Translations under genes and position numbers: made by a program
Notes under the pieces: generated by a model
Seen by the model: the letters and a program-made list of their open reading frames with translations, nothing else
What the model was told of the DNA's origin: nothing
Databases searched by the model: none
Source of the DNA: Bacteroidales bacterium
Lineage (GTDB): Bacteria; Bacteroidota; Bacteroidia; Bacteroidales; B18-G4
Assembly (NCBI GenBank): GCA_023132505.1
Contig: JAGLYE010000049.1
Coordinates: 1 to 8,953 of the forward strand
Length of the DNA stretch: 8,953 nucleotides
Reading direction: 5' to 3'
Part shown: piece after piece, positions 1-5,585 of the stretch
Position numbering within the stretch: the first letter of the stretch is position 1
How the letters are laid out: each line of letters opens with the position of its first letter

Positions 1-953
1 CCGAATCGGCCGAAAGGTTCAAAAAGCTGTTCAGGATGGTTCCCGATCTGCTTGTTCATGACCTCCACCCTGATTATTTGTCGAGCCGCTATGCAAAAGA
101 ATCCGGCATTTCTACACTTGCGGTGCAGCATCATCATGCACATATTGCCTCCTGTATGGCTGAATATGGCCTCGATGAAAAAGTAATCGGCATCAGTTTT
201 GATGGTGTAGGTCTCGGTACTGACAACAATATCTGGGGAGGGGAATTCATGATATGTGACCTCACCGATTTTGAAAGGGAAACCTGGTTTGACTACCTGC
301 CTATGCCCGGTGGTGATATGGCAACCAAAGAACCCTGGAGGATGGCACTTTCATATATTATAAAGGCATATGGCAATGATTACGAAGGTCTTAATCTTCC
401 CTTCCTTAAAGAGATACCGGAAGAAGCCATATTAATTGTCAGGCAGGCAATTGAGCTTGGAATAAATACACCGCTGACCTCCAGTGCAGGCAGGCTTTTC
501 GATGCTGCAGCGGCACTTTGCGGCCTGTGCAACTATGCAAGTTTCCATGCCGAAGCACCCATGCGACTCGAAAGTATCATTGATCCGGAGGAAACCGGAT
601 ATTATCCCTTTGCTGTCGGAAAAACCATTGATACCATGGATATAATCAGGGGTATCTGCAGTGATATTGGACTCAATATTCCTGTTCCGAAGATCGCTGC
701 AAAATTCCATAATTCAGTGATTAATATTATTTTTGCTGCTTCTGACAAGATCACAGCCGGATCGGGTATCAGAAAAGTTGTATTATCCGGTGGCAGCTTT
801 CAGAATAAGTACATCCTTGAGAAAGTTGAGCACGGGCTTGCTGAAAGGGGATATAGCTGTTACACCCCGGCAGAGGTGCCGGCCAATGACGGAGGCATAG
901 CTCTGGGACAACTGGCTATCGCGGCAGCGAGAAGAAAAAAAGGATTAATATAA
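1..953 (+). CDS. hypF: Carbamoyltransferase HypF, C-terminal part (5' end outside the window)
   Basis: HypF uses carbamoyl phosphate and ATP to carbamoylate the C-terminal cysteine of HypE, the first step in making the cyanide ligands of the [NiFe]-hydrogenase iron. The frame is open from the left edge (first full codon at base 3), so the Met at 36 is internal. About 317 residues are visible of a protein usually near 750, so the acylphosphatase, zinc-finger and YrdC-like domains must lie upstream. What remains is the Kae1/TsaD-like carbamoyltransferase domain. Counting from the Met at 36, it shows HDLHPDY at 8-14, the metal-binding HHHAH at 32-36, FDGVGLGTDNNIWGGEF near 55-71, SSAGRLFDAAA, and a C-terminal GGSFQNKYILE followed by NDGGIALGQ. 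The stop TAA lies 12 bp before hypC, with no promoter between, which indicates co-transcription. The family call is secure. Confidence 0.96.
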   Translation, partial: ESAERFKKLFRMVPDLLVHDLHPDYLSSRYAKESGISTLAVQHHHAHIASCMAEYGLDEKVIGISFDGVGLGTDNNIWGGEFMICDLTDFERETWFDYLPMPGGDMATKEPWRMALSYIIKAYGNDYEGLNLPFLKEIPEEAILIVRQAIELGINTPLTSSAGRLFDAAAALCGLCNYASFHAEAPMRLESIIDPEETGYYPFAVGKTIDTMDIIRGICSDIGLNIPVPKIAAKFHNSVINIIFAASDKITAGSGIRKVVLSGGSFQNKYILEKVEHGLAERGYSCYTPAEVPANDGGIALGQLAIAAARRKKGLI

Positions 954-965
954 ACAAAAGATAAG

Positions 966-1229
966 ATGTGCCTTAGCATACCAGCAAAAATAGATTCAAT
1001 CGATGGCGACATGGCCATAGTCAATGTGGGCAGCGTTACATATAAAGCAAGCCTCCAACTCCTCGAAGATGTAAAGGTGGGCGATTATATTCTGTTGCAT
1101 ACAGGCTTTGCCATACAAAAGATCAGTGAAGAGGAAGCGGCTGAAACCCTGAAAATCTTTGAAGAGTTTGAGGACCTGAACAAGCAACTGGATGAAGAAG
1201 AAAAGGAGTCTGGAAAAAGGATCGTTTAG
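966..1229 (+). CDS. hypC: Hydrogenase maturation chaperone HypC/HybG family
   Basis: HypC is the small chaperone that binds HypD, carries the iron unit during assembly of its CN and CO ligands, and delivers it to the hydrogenase large-subunit precursor. The 87-residue product starts MCLSIPAKI. After Met removal, Cys2 becomes the N-terminal ligand that defines the family. His45 in LLHTGFAI is the second conserved position. Residues 1-60 form the beta-barrel, and the last ~30 residues are acidic, lysine-rich and probably helical. Length is within the usual 75-95 range. The start is fixed by the invariant MCL motif. No clear Shine-Dalgarno sequence precedes it, as is common in Bacteroidota. It sits 12 bp after hypF and 56 bp before hypD, and that second gap is filled by a heptanucleotide repeat. 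Confidence 0.96.
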   Translation: MCLSIPAKIDSIDGDMAIVNVGSVTYKASLQLLEDVKVGDYILLHTGFAIQKISEEEAAETLKIFEEFEDLNKQLDEEEKESGKRIV

Positions 1230-1233
1230 ATAT

Positions 1234-1275
1234 CCGAACTCCAAACTCCAAACTCCGAACTCCGAACTCCGAACT
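1234..1275 (+). repeat. Heptanucleotide tandem repeat, six units of CCGAACT/CCAAACT
   Basis: Six contiguous 7-bp units fill the hypC-hypD gap. The order is CCGAACT, CCAAACT, CCAAACT, CCGAACT, CCGAACT, CCGAACT, so the only variation is G or A at the third position. The tract begins 4 bp after the hypC stop and ends 10 bp before the hypD start. Because 7 is not a multiple of 3, the reverse strand reads as a spurious repetitive peptide (SEFGVWSLEFG type) rather than a gene. The tract resembles the short tandemly repeated heptamers known from cyanobacterial genomes, and similar arrays are, from memory, common in environmental Bacteroidota. Confidence 0.9.
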
Positions 1276-1285
1276 TTAGACATTC

Positions 1286-2374
1286 ATGATAAAATACATA
1301 GACGAATACCGCGATAAAAATCTTGTGCTCAGGATTGCCAACGAGATCAGGAGGATTTCCAGCCGTCCTTTTAGATTCATGGAAGTTTGTGGTGGGCATA
1401 CCATGGCTATCCAGAAATTCGGAATCCCTTCCCTGCTGCCTGAAAATATTCAATTATTATCCGGACCGGGATGTCCTGTTTGCGTTACCGGCAGGAAGTT
1501 TATTGATACTGCCATTGCCTTTGCCAGGCGCGAAGATGTGATCATTACTACCTATGGAGACCTTATCAGGGTGCCCGGTTCAACATCAACCCTGGATGCC
1601 GAGCGCGGGAAAGGACATGATATCAGGATGGTGTACTCAATTCTGGATGCCCTGGAAATTGCCAACGATAATCCTGACAAGAAAGTGATATTCCTTGGTA
1701 TAGGGTTTGAAACCACCACGCCATCCAGTGCTGCGGGAGTGGTGAATGCCATAAACATGGGACTTGATAATTTCTATCTGTACAGTTCCCATAAGGTGAT
1801 GCCGCCGGCCATGACAGCGTTGATCAATGAAGGTGTAAAGATCGACGGCTATATTGCACCCGGTCATGTCAGCACTATCACCGGCACATCCATTTATGAT
1901 GATATACCCCTAAAATATAATCTGGGATGCGTGGTCTCCGGCTTCGAACCGGTCGACCTGATGCAAACAATACTTATGCTGACCAGGCAAATGGAAAATG
2001 ATGACGCCAAAGTCGAAATTCAATATAAACGTGCTGTCGTCCCTGAAGGGAACGTTAAGGCCCGGAAGCTGGTAGATGAGGTTTTTGAGGCATGTGACGA
2101 TTGGTGGCGGGGTCTTGGATTACTGAAGGACAGTGGGCTGCAGCTCAGGTCAGCTTATAGCCATCTGGATGCTGAAAAGGCAATACCGGTAGAAGTAGAA
2201 AAGACCAGGGAAGACACAGGATGTATATGCGGGGAGATCCTAAAAGGGTTGAAATCGCCCGGCGATTGTAAATTATTCGGTAAAGCATGCACACCAAACG
2301 ATCCTGTCGGGGCATGCATGGTATCAAATGAGGGTGCCTGTCATGCGTGGTTCCGCTATCGGGGAAGTGCCTAG
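1286..2374 (+). CDS. hypD: Hydrogenase maturation Fe-S protein HypD
   Basis: HypD is the scaffold on which, together with HypC, the Fe(CN)2CO group is built in the cytoplasm. It receives cyanide from HypE and contains a [4Fe-4S] cluster. The 362-residue length is typical. Conserved motifs in order are EVCGGHTMAIQKFGI (Cys35, His38), LLSGPGCPVCVT (Cys63 and Cys66, a redox-active CxxC), GFETTTPSSA, IAPGHVSTI, VSGFEPVDLM, and the cysteine-rich C-terminus with Cys313, 315, 328, 335, 344 and 352 that ligates the cluster. The start at 1286 gives the usual N-terminus, with about 30 residues before the CGGHT motif. No strong ribosome-binding site is seen. The final codons and the stop lie inside a TAGTGCC heptamer tract, so the last residues after HAWFRY may be a recent alteration; the domain itself is intact. 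Confidence 0.97.
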   Translation: MIKYIDEYRDKNLVLRIANEIRRISSRPFRFMEVCGGHTMAIQKFGIPSLLPENIQLLSGPGCPVCVTGRKFIDTAIAFARREDVIITTYGDLIRVPGSTSTLDAERGKGHDIRMVYSILDALEIANDNPDKKVIFLGIGFETTTPSSAAGVVNAINMGLDNFYLYSSHKVMPPAMTALINEGVKIDGYIAPGHVSTITGTSIYDDIPLKYNLGCVVSGFEPVDLMQTILMLTRQMENDDAKVEIQYKRAVVPEGNVKARKLVDEVFEACDDWWRGLGLLKDSGLQLRSAYSHLDAEKAIPVEVEKTREDTGCICGEILKGLKSPGDCKLFGKACTPNDPVGACMVSNEGACHAWFRYRGSA

Positions 2375-2400
2375 TGCCTAGTGCCCTAGTTGCTAGTGCC
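2366..2400 (+). repeat. Heptanucleotide tandem repeat, TAGTGCC-type, overlapping the hypD stop
   Basis: The units run as a partial AGTGCC, then TAGTGCC, TAGTGCC plus an extra C, TAGTTGC, and TAGTGCC. That is about five imperfect 7-bp copies. The hypD stop codon TAG (2372-2374) is the first three bases of the second unit, and the last two HypD residues (Ser-Ala) are encoded by the partial first unit. The unit is unrelated in sequence to the CCGAACT tract before hypD. It is the second of three heptamer arrays in this gene cluster. Confidence 0.85.
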
Positions 2401-2420
2401 TAATTGAAGTATGTATTGAA

Positions 2421-2453
2421 TTAATTAAAAATTAAAATTAAAACTAAAAATTA
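2421..2453 (+). repeat. A/T low-complexity tract with 6-7 bp periodicity before hypE
   Basis: From 2425 the sequence runs TTAAAAA, TTAAAA, TTAAAAC, TAAAAA, TTA, giving an imperfect 6-7 bp TTAAAA-type repeat that ends 6 bp before the hypE start. It may act as an unstructured, A-rich leader that helps translation initiation in the absence of a Shine-Dalgarno sequence, but that is inference. I find no TAnnTTTG promoter box here, so hypE is probably transcribed from upstream with hypFCD. Confidence 0.5.
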
Positions 2454-2459
2454 CAATTC

Positions 2460-3482
2460 ATGGCGGGAAATAACAGCAGAATATTATTGGGGCATGGTAG
2501 CGGAGGGTCGCTCACACATGAGCTTATAGATAATTTGTTTGTTAAGCACTTTAACAATCCTGAGCTTGACAAGCAAACTGATGCGGCCTTGCTGAAGATC
2601 CCGCATAAGCAATTGGCATTTACCACTGATGCTTTTGTGGTAGATCCTATCTTTTTCCCCGGCGGGGATATTGGCAAGCTGGCAATATGTGGTACGGTCA
2701 ATGATATAGCAGTTTCGGGAGCAAAACCATTGTATCTCAGTGCAGCCTTCATCATCGAAGAAGGTTTTCCCATGGAAGACCTGGAGCGCATCGTGATATC
2801 AATGGCAGAGGAAGCAAAAAAGGCAGGTGTAAGTATAGTAACCGGCGACACCAAGGTGGTGAACAAGGACAAGTGCGACAAGGTTTTTATCACCACAACA
2901 GGCATTGGGGCCCTTGAAGAAAAATATGTCAACATCAGCGAAGGAAATGAGATCAGGCCTGGAGACAAGATCCTCATCAATGGAAGCATTGGTGACCACG
3001 GCATGGCCATCATGAGTGCCCGGAATGAATTGAAGTTGTCAGCCCCCCTCCTCTCCGACTGCGCATCTTTAAACGGATTAATTGCGAATATTACAAAGGC
3101 ATCAGACAAAGTACATTTTATGCGTGACGCAACCCGGGGCGGTCTGGCCACTGTGATCTCTGAACTTAGCACAAACAGAAGCTATGGCATCAACATTGAT
3201 GAGGAACAATTGCTCATTGATGAGGCCGTGCGGGGCATGTGTGAACTGCTGGGGTTTGACCCCATGTATGTGGCAAATGAAGGTAAAGTTGTGGTAGTAG
3301 TAGCCGGAGAAGATGCAGAGATAGTCTTAAAAGCTATGCAAAAACATGAATTCGGAGAGGATTCACGTATCATTGGAGAATTTGTGGGTGATCATCCCGG
3401 AAAGGCCTGGCTGAATACCATAATTGGAGGAAACCGTATTATCGATATGCTTGCCGGAGAACAACTGCCAAGAATCTGCTAA
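2460..3482 (+). CDS. hypE: Carbamoyl dehydratase HypE
   Basis: HypE is an ATP-dependent dehydratase of the PurM/AIR-synthetase superfamily. It converts the carbamoyl group placed on its C-terminal cysteine by HypF into a thiocyanate, which is passed to the HypC-HypD complex as CN. The 340-residue product has the N-terminal GHGSGG (11-16), then FTTDAFVVDPIFFPGGDIGK, GTVNDIAVSGAKP, VTGDTKVV and RDATRGGLATVISE, all typical ATP-binding and dimer motifs. It ends exactly in PRIC (337-340), whose Cys340 is the carbamoylation site. An intact terminus of this kind argues for a functional gene. The start at 2460 places GHGSGG at the usual distance. The stop is 54 bp from the convergent zinc-ribbon gene, so this marks the end of the hypF-C-D-E transcription unit. 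Confidence 0.97.
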   Translation: MAGNNSRILLGHGSGGSLTHELIDNLFVKHFNNPELDKQTDAALLKIPHKQLAFTTDAFVVDPIFFPGGDIGKLAICGTVNDIAVSGAKPLYLSAAFIIEEGFPMEDLERIVISMAEEAKKAGVSIVTGDTKVVNKDKCDKVFITTTGIGALEEKYVNISEGNEIRPGDKILINGSIGDHGMAIMSARNELKLSAPLLSDCASLNGLIANITKASDKVHFMRDATRGGLATVISELSTNRSYGINIDEEQLLIDEAVRGMCELLGFDPMYVANEGKVVVVVAGEDAEIVLKAMQKHEFGEDSRIIGEFVGDHPGKAWLNTIIGGNRIIDMLAGEQLPRIC

Positions 3483-3536
3483 AATATTAACAGTAAAAGA
3501 CCATGCTGTTTTATCTTCTTTATTGGCAACCGTTGA

Positions 3537-3941
3537 TTAATAACCGTATTCTGAGTAAAACTTCCTGACCGCCGTATCCAGGTTTTCAAATACTACATAA
3601 TGATTCTTACAACCATTACGTGAGCATATGCTTACCTTTCCGCCAATACTACAGGTAAAAGATACAATAGGCGCATTGCATACCTCGCATTCAAGGGAAC
3701 GGGCAAGGTTTTCTTTGCAATGCGGGCAAAAGAACTCCACCACATCTCCCTCAGGTATCGCGTGTTCTGAGGTATAGTTGTAATCGCCATAAATTGAGCT
3801 TAACCAGATATTTCCCTCTTTATCGTCAGATGTTTTTATGTTCAGTTTGATGGCTTTCCTGTTATTGATAAGGTGAGAATCGTCCATTAATACTTCTCCA
3901 CACTTTGGGCATTTTAATGTTAATGATACTTTTTTTGGCAT
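3537..3941 (-). CDS. Cysteine-rich zinc-ribbon protein of unknown function
   Basis: I do not recognise a named family for this 134-residue soluble protein. It has paired cysteines typical of zinc ribbons: CPKC at 11-14, CPHC at 72-75, CEVC at 85-88, then Cys97, Cys106, Cys111 and His114. That is enough for two or more structural zinc sites. Between the first two pairs lies a beta-rich stretch with a distinctive IWLSSIYGDYNY (45-56). There is no signal peptide, membrane segment or DNA-binding domain that I can identify. The start at 3941 is supported by a strong GGAGGG three bases upstream, unlike its neighbours. The gene is convergent to hypE and divergent from hypA, splitting hypFCDE from hypAB. 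Its position suggests a role linked to hydrogenase maturation or metal handling, but this is inference from context. The gene itself is credible from its cysteine pattern and ribosome-binding site. Confidence 0.85.
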   Translation of the reverse strand: MPKKVSLTLKCPKCGEVLMDDSHLINNRKAIKLNIKTSDDKEGNIWLSSIYGDYNYTSEHAIPEGDVVEFFCPHCKENLARSLECEVCNAPIVSFTCSIGGKVSICSRNGCKNHYVVFENLDTAVRKFYSEYGY

Positions 3942-3944
3942 ATT

Positions 3945-3950
3945 CCCTCC
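3945..3950 (-). promoter_or_regulatory. Strong Shine-Dalgarno sequence of the zinc-ribbon gene
   Basis: On the minus strand the bases read GGAGGG, followed by AAT and the ATG at 3941. This near-perfect anti-SD match supports the chosen start. It stands out because none of the other genes in the window has a comparable site. The 3-nt spacer is shorter than the usual optimum. Confidence 0.65.
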
Positions 3951-4125
3951 AATGATAAGATTTGATGAATAATTGATTTTCTTTCTTCTCCAAGATACAT
4001 AATTTTAAAATATAAATCAAATATTTAAAATTTTTTTGATAAATCCTAATATAATAACGAAGTTCTCTGCCGCTGGCAACGAGATTCCTTAAAGGCAGAT
4101 TGTTTTTTCAATACGCCCGCAGTAC

Positions 4126-4167
4126 GGGGATCTGGCCCGGTGATCCCCCCGAGTACTCGGGGGATCA
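4126..4167. repeat. Inverted repeats with two alternative hairpins (GGGGATC / GATCCCC)
   Basis: The core is a perfect 18-bp palindrome, CCCCCGAGTACTCGGGGG (4146-4163). It is extended by TGAT and ATCA arms (4141-4144, 4164-4167) across a one-base bulge at C4145. Just upstream, GGGGATC (4126-4132) is complementary to GATCCCC (4142-4148) across a 9-nt loop, so the left arm of the palindrome can pair with either side. The element could be a protein-binding site, an attenuator-like RNA switch ahead of hypA, or a dispersed palindromic repeat. There is no T-run directly after it, so it is not a standard terminator. Confidence 0.75.
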
Positions 4168-4176
4168 ATTCGACTT

Positions 4177-4210
4177 TAAATTTTCAATTTACTTCGTTCT
4201 TGAAAATTTA
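4177..4210. repeat. AT-rich inverted repeat upstream of hypA
   Basis: TAAATTTTCAA (4177-4187) is perfectly complementary to TTGAAAATTTA (4200-4210), giving an 11-bp stem around a 12-nt loop. It ends 16 bp before the hypA -7 box and 42 bp before the start codon. At DNA level it has the size and position of a regulator binding site. As RNA it would be only weakly stable. It does not match the Rex consensus. Confidence 0.55.
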
Positions 4211-4226
4211 GTCTCATTGATTTAAT

Positions 4227-4234
4227 TAATTTTG
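4227..4234 (+). promoter_or_regulatory. Candidate Bacteroidota -7 promoter box for hypA
   Basis: TAATTTTG matches the TAnnTTTG -7 consensus of Bacteroidota primary sigma factor promoters exactly. The nearest TTG upstream (4200-4202) is 24 bp away, somewhat longer than the usual ~19-21, so the -33 side is weak. Transcription would start about 12 bases before the hypA ATG, giving a very short leader. It would place hypA, hypB and the TrmO-like gene in a separate transcription unit from hypFCDE. Confidence 0.4.
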
Positions 4235-4252
4235 CCAAATAAAGTATAGGAA

Positions 4253-4696
4253 ATGCATGAGCTATCGATAGCAATGAATATTGTTGAGATTGTGGAGGAA
4301 CAGTTTGGAAAAGAAGATAACTCTCCCATTTCCGAGATGGAATTAGATATTGGTGCTGCCTCTGGGGTAGTTATTGAGGCCTTGCGTTTTGCACTTGAAG
4401 AAGCTGTTAAATCAAGTATCCTTAATAATACCCGGATTATAATCAACGAGATTCCCGCCAAGTCGAAATGCCTTTCGTGCGCGCATGAATTTGTGCCGGA
4501 AGATATCATCTCACCCTGCCCCAGCTGCGGCTATTTATATGCGGATGTGATCAGCGGGAAGGAGATGCTGATACGGAGGATCAGGTATTATTCGGGTACA
4601 GGGGGCAGGGTTCAGGGTTCAGGGGGGAGATTCTTGAACCTTGGGTCGGTCAGTAAAGATATAATTCGGGTTATTAAAACCAGCAAAGGAACTTAA
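4253..4696 (+). CDS. hypA: Nickel metallochaperone HypA, with an extended C-terminus
   Basis: HypA binds nickel at its N-terminus and, with the GTPase HypB, inserts it into the hydrogenase large subunit. The product begins MHELSIA, with the nickel-binding Met1-His2-Glu3 fixing the start. The zinc domain uses Cys73, Cys76, Cys89 and Cys92 (two CxxC pairs). The conserved end GKEMLIRRIRY is reached at residue 112, where HypA proteins normally stop (about 113-118 residues). Here the frame continues to residue 147. The extra ~35 residues begin with a Gly/Ser/Arg-rich stretch (GTGGRVQGSGGR) encoded by a GGGnnCA heptamer array. The tail is therefore probably a by-product of repeat expansion that removed the original stop, not a domain. 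The core is intact. hypB starts 25 bp downstream. Confidence 0.95.
   Translation: MHELSIAMNIVEIVEEQFGKEDNSPISEMELDIGAASGVVIEALRFALEEAVKSSILNNTRIIINEIPAKSKCLSCAHEFVPEDIISPCPSCGYLYADVISGKEMLIRRIRYYSGTGGRVQGSGGRFLNLGSVSKDIIRVIKTSKGT
4594..4628 (+). repeat. Heptanucleotide tandem repeat, GGGTTCA-type, inside the 3' end of hypA
   Basis: Five contiguous 7-bp units read GGGTACA, GGGGGCA, GGGTTCA, GGGTTCA, GGGGGGA, with a shared GGG start and A end. The array lies directly after the last conserved HypA residues and encodes the start of the unusual tail. This third heptamer family is unrelated in sequence to the CCGAACT and TAGTGCC arrays. A TGAACC at 4635-4640 is complementary to the GGTTCA of the fourth unit, so a small hairpin is possible. 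Confidence 0.85.
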
Positions 4697-4721
4697 TAAG
4701 TAACAAGCAAAACAACATACT

Positions 4722-5576
4722 ATGTGCGGAACTTGCGGATGCGGACAGGAAGAAGAGGTCAGAATCACTAAACCGGGTGATAAGCAACAGCATGATCATA
4801 TACATGCCCACGAGCATGAGCATGACGGGGATAAACATTCCCATGCCCATACTCATACTCACAGTCACGAGGGCGGGCATGAACATCACCATCACGAAGG
4901 TGATCACGGGCACCACCATCATCACCAGCATGAAAAGGAAATTCTTCTGGAACAGGACATACTTCATAAAAATAGCCTTCTCGCAGAAAGGAACAGGGGA
5001 TTCTTTGAAGCCAGGAACATCCGGGTCATCAACCTGGTTAGTTCTCCCGGTTCAGGAAAAACAACTTTGCTCGAAAAGACCATTACCGACCTGAAAGGCG
5101 ACATCCCCTTTTTCATTGTAGAAGGCGACCAGCAAACCATGAACGATGCGGAAAGGATAGAAGCAACAGGTGCCCCCGTAGTACAGATAAATACCGGAAG
5201 CGGATGCCACCTTGATGCATCGATGGTAAACAGAGCAGTAAAAGAACTGGATATAATTGAAAATTCCATATTGATGATCGAGAATGTAGGAAACCTGATC
5301 TGTCCTGCAATGTTCGACCTCGGAGAATCATACAGGGTAGTCATTATCAGTGTAACCGAAGGGGATGACAAACCCATCAAATACCCTGATATGTTCCGCT
5401 CCTCCGACATTTGCATCATCAACAAAACCGACCTCCTCCCCTATGTCGATTTTGATGTGGCAAAAGCAAAAGATTACGCCCTGAGGGTGAACCATCACCT
5501 GAAATTCTTTGAACTGTCAGCAAAAAGCGGGGAAGGCACTGATGCCTGGTACGCCTGGCTAAAGAAGATAATGTAG
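4722..5576 (+). CDS. hypB: Nickel-inserting GTPase HypB with a long His-rich N-terminal segment
   Basis: HypB is a SIMIBI-class GTPase that delivers nickel to the hydrogenase large subunit with HypA. The 284-residue product starts MCGTCGCG, the high-affinity metal site of many HypB proteins. Residues 24-70 contain 24 histidines in His-Asp/Glu/Gly/Thr runs, a likely nickel (or zinc) storage segment. The GTPase domain follows: P-loop SSPGSGKTT at 107-115, VEGDQQTMNDAERI at 133-146, the switch-region metal site GCHLDA (Cys162, His163), ENVGNLICPA (Cys194), and the guanine-specificity NKTD at 234-237. All catalytic motifs are present. It lies 25 bp after hypA and 9 bp before the TrmO-like gene, so the three genes are probably one operon. 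The MCGTCGC motif fixes the start. Confidence 0.97.
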   Translation: MCGTCGCGQEEEVRITKPGDKQQHDHIHAHEHEHDGDKHSHAHTHTHSHEGGHEHHHHEGDHGHHHHHQHEKEILLEQDILHKNSLLAERNRGFFEARNIRVINLVSSPGSGKTTLLEKTITDLKGDIPFFIVEGDQQTMNDAERIEATGAPVVQINTGSGCHLDASMVNRAVKELDIIENSILMIENVGNLICPAMFDLGESYRVVIISVTEGDDKPIKYPDMFRSSDICIINKTDLLPYVDFDVAKAKDYALRVNHHLKFFELSAKSGEGTDAWYAWLKKIM

Positions 5577-5585
5577 AGCTTCATT

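Larger units (their letters stand above)
3942..4252. other. Divergent intergenic region between the zinc-ribbon gene and hypA
   Basis: This 311-bp spacer has no credible gene. Bases 3951-4060 are very AT-rich and should hold the leftward promoter of the zinc-ribbon gene. The best leftward -7 box I find there is AATATTTG, one mismatch from TAnnTTTG and without a matching -33 box, so I do not call it separately. Bases 4061-4170 are distinctly more GC-rich and hold the GGGGATC/GATCCCC hairpins. Bases 4177-4210 form an AT-rich hairpin, and 4227-4234 is a -7 box for hypA. Confidence 0.8.

Noticed and set aside
996..1453. Two minus-strand open frames with SSEFGVWS-type repeated peptides
   Set aside because: They read through the CCGAACT heptamer tract and lie antisense to hypC and hypD, whose motifs are unmistakable. 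The repeated peptide is a direct product of the DNA repeat.
2444..3172. A 242-residue minus-strand open frame
   Set aside because: It is antisense to hypE, rich in Ser and Pro with no recognisable domain, as expected from the complement of a conserved gene.
3488..3515. Possible bidirectional terminator between hypE and the zinc-ribbon gene
   Set aside because: AACAG (3489-3493) and CTGTT (3506-3510) give only a 5-bp stem with a 12-nt loop and no proper T-run, too weak to call.
4674..4967. A minus-strand frame rich in Met and Val that looks like a membrane protein
   Set aside because: It is the complement of the CAT/CAC histidine codons of hypB, which read as ATG/GTG on the other strand. It is an artefact of the His-rich segment.
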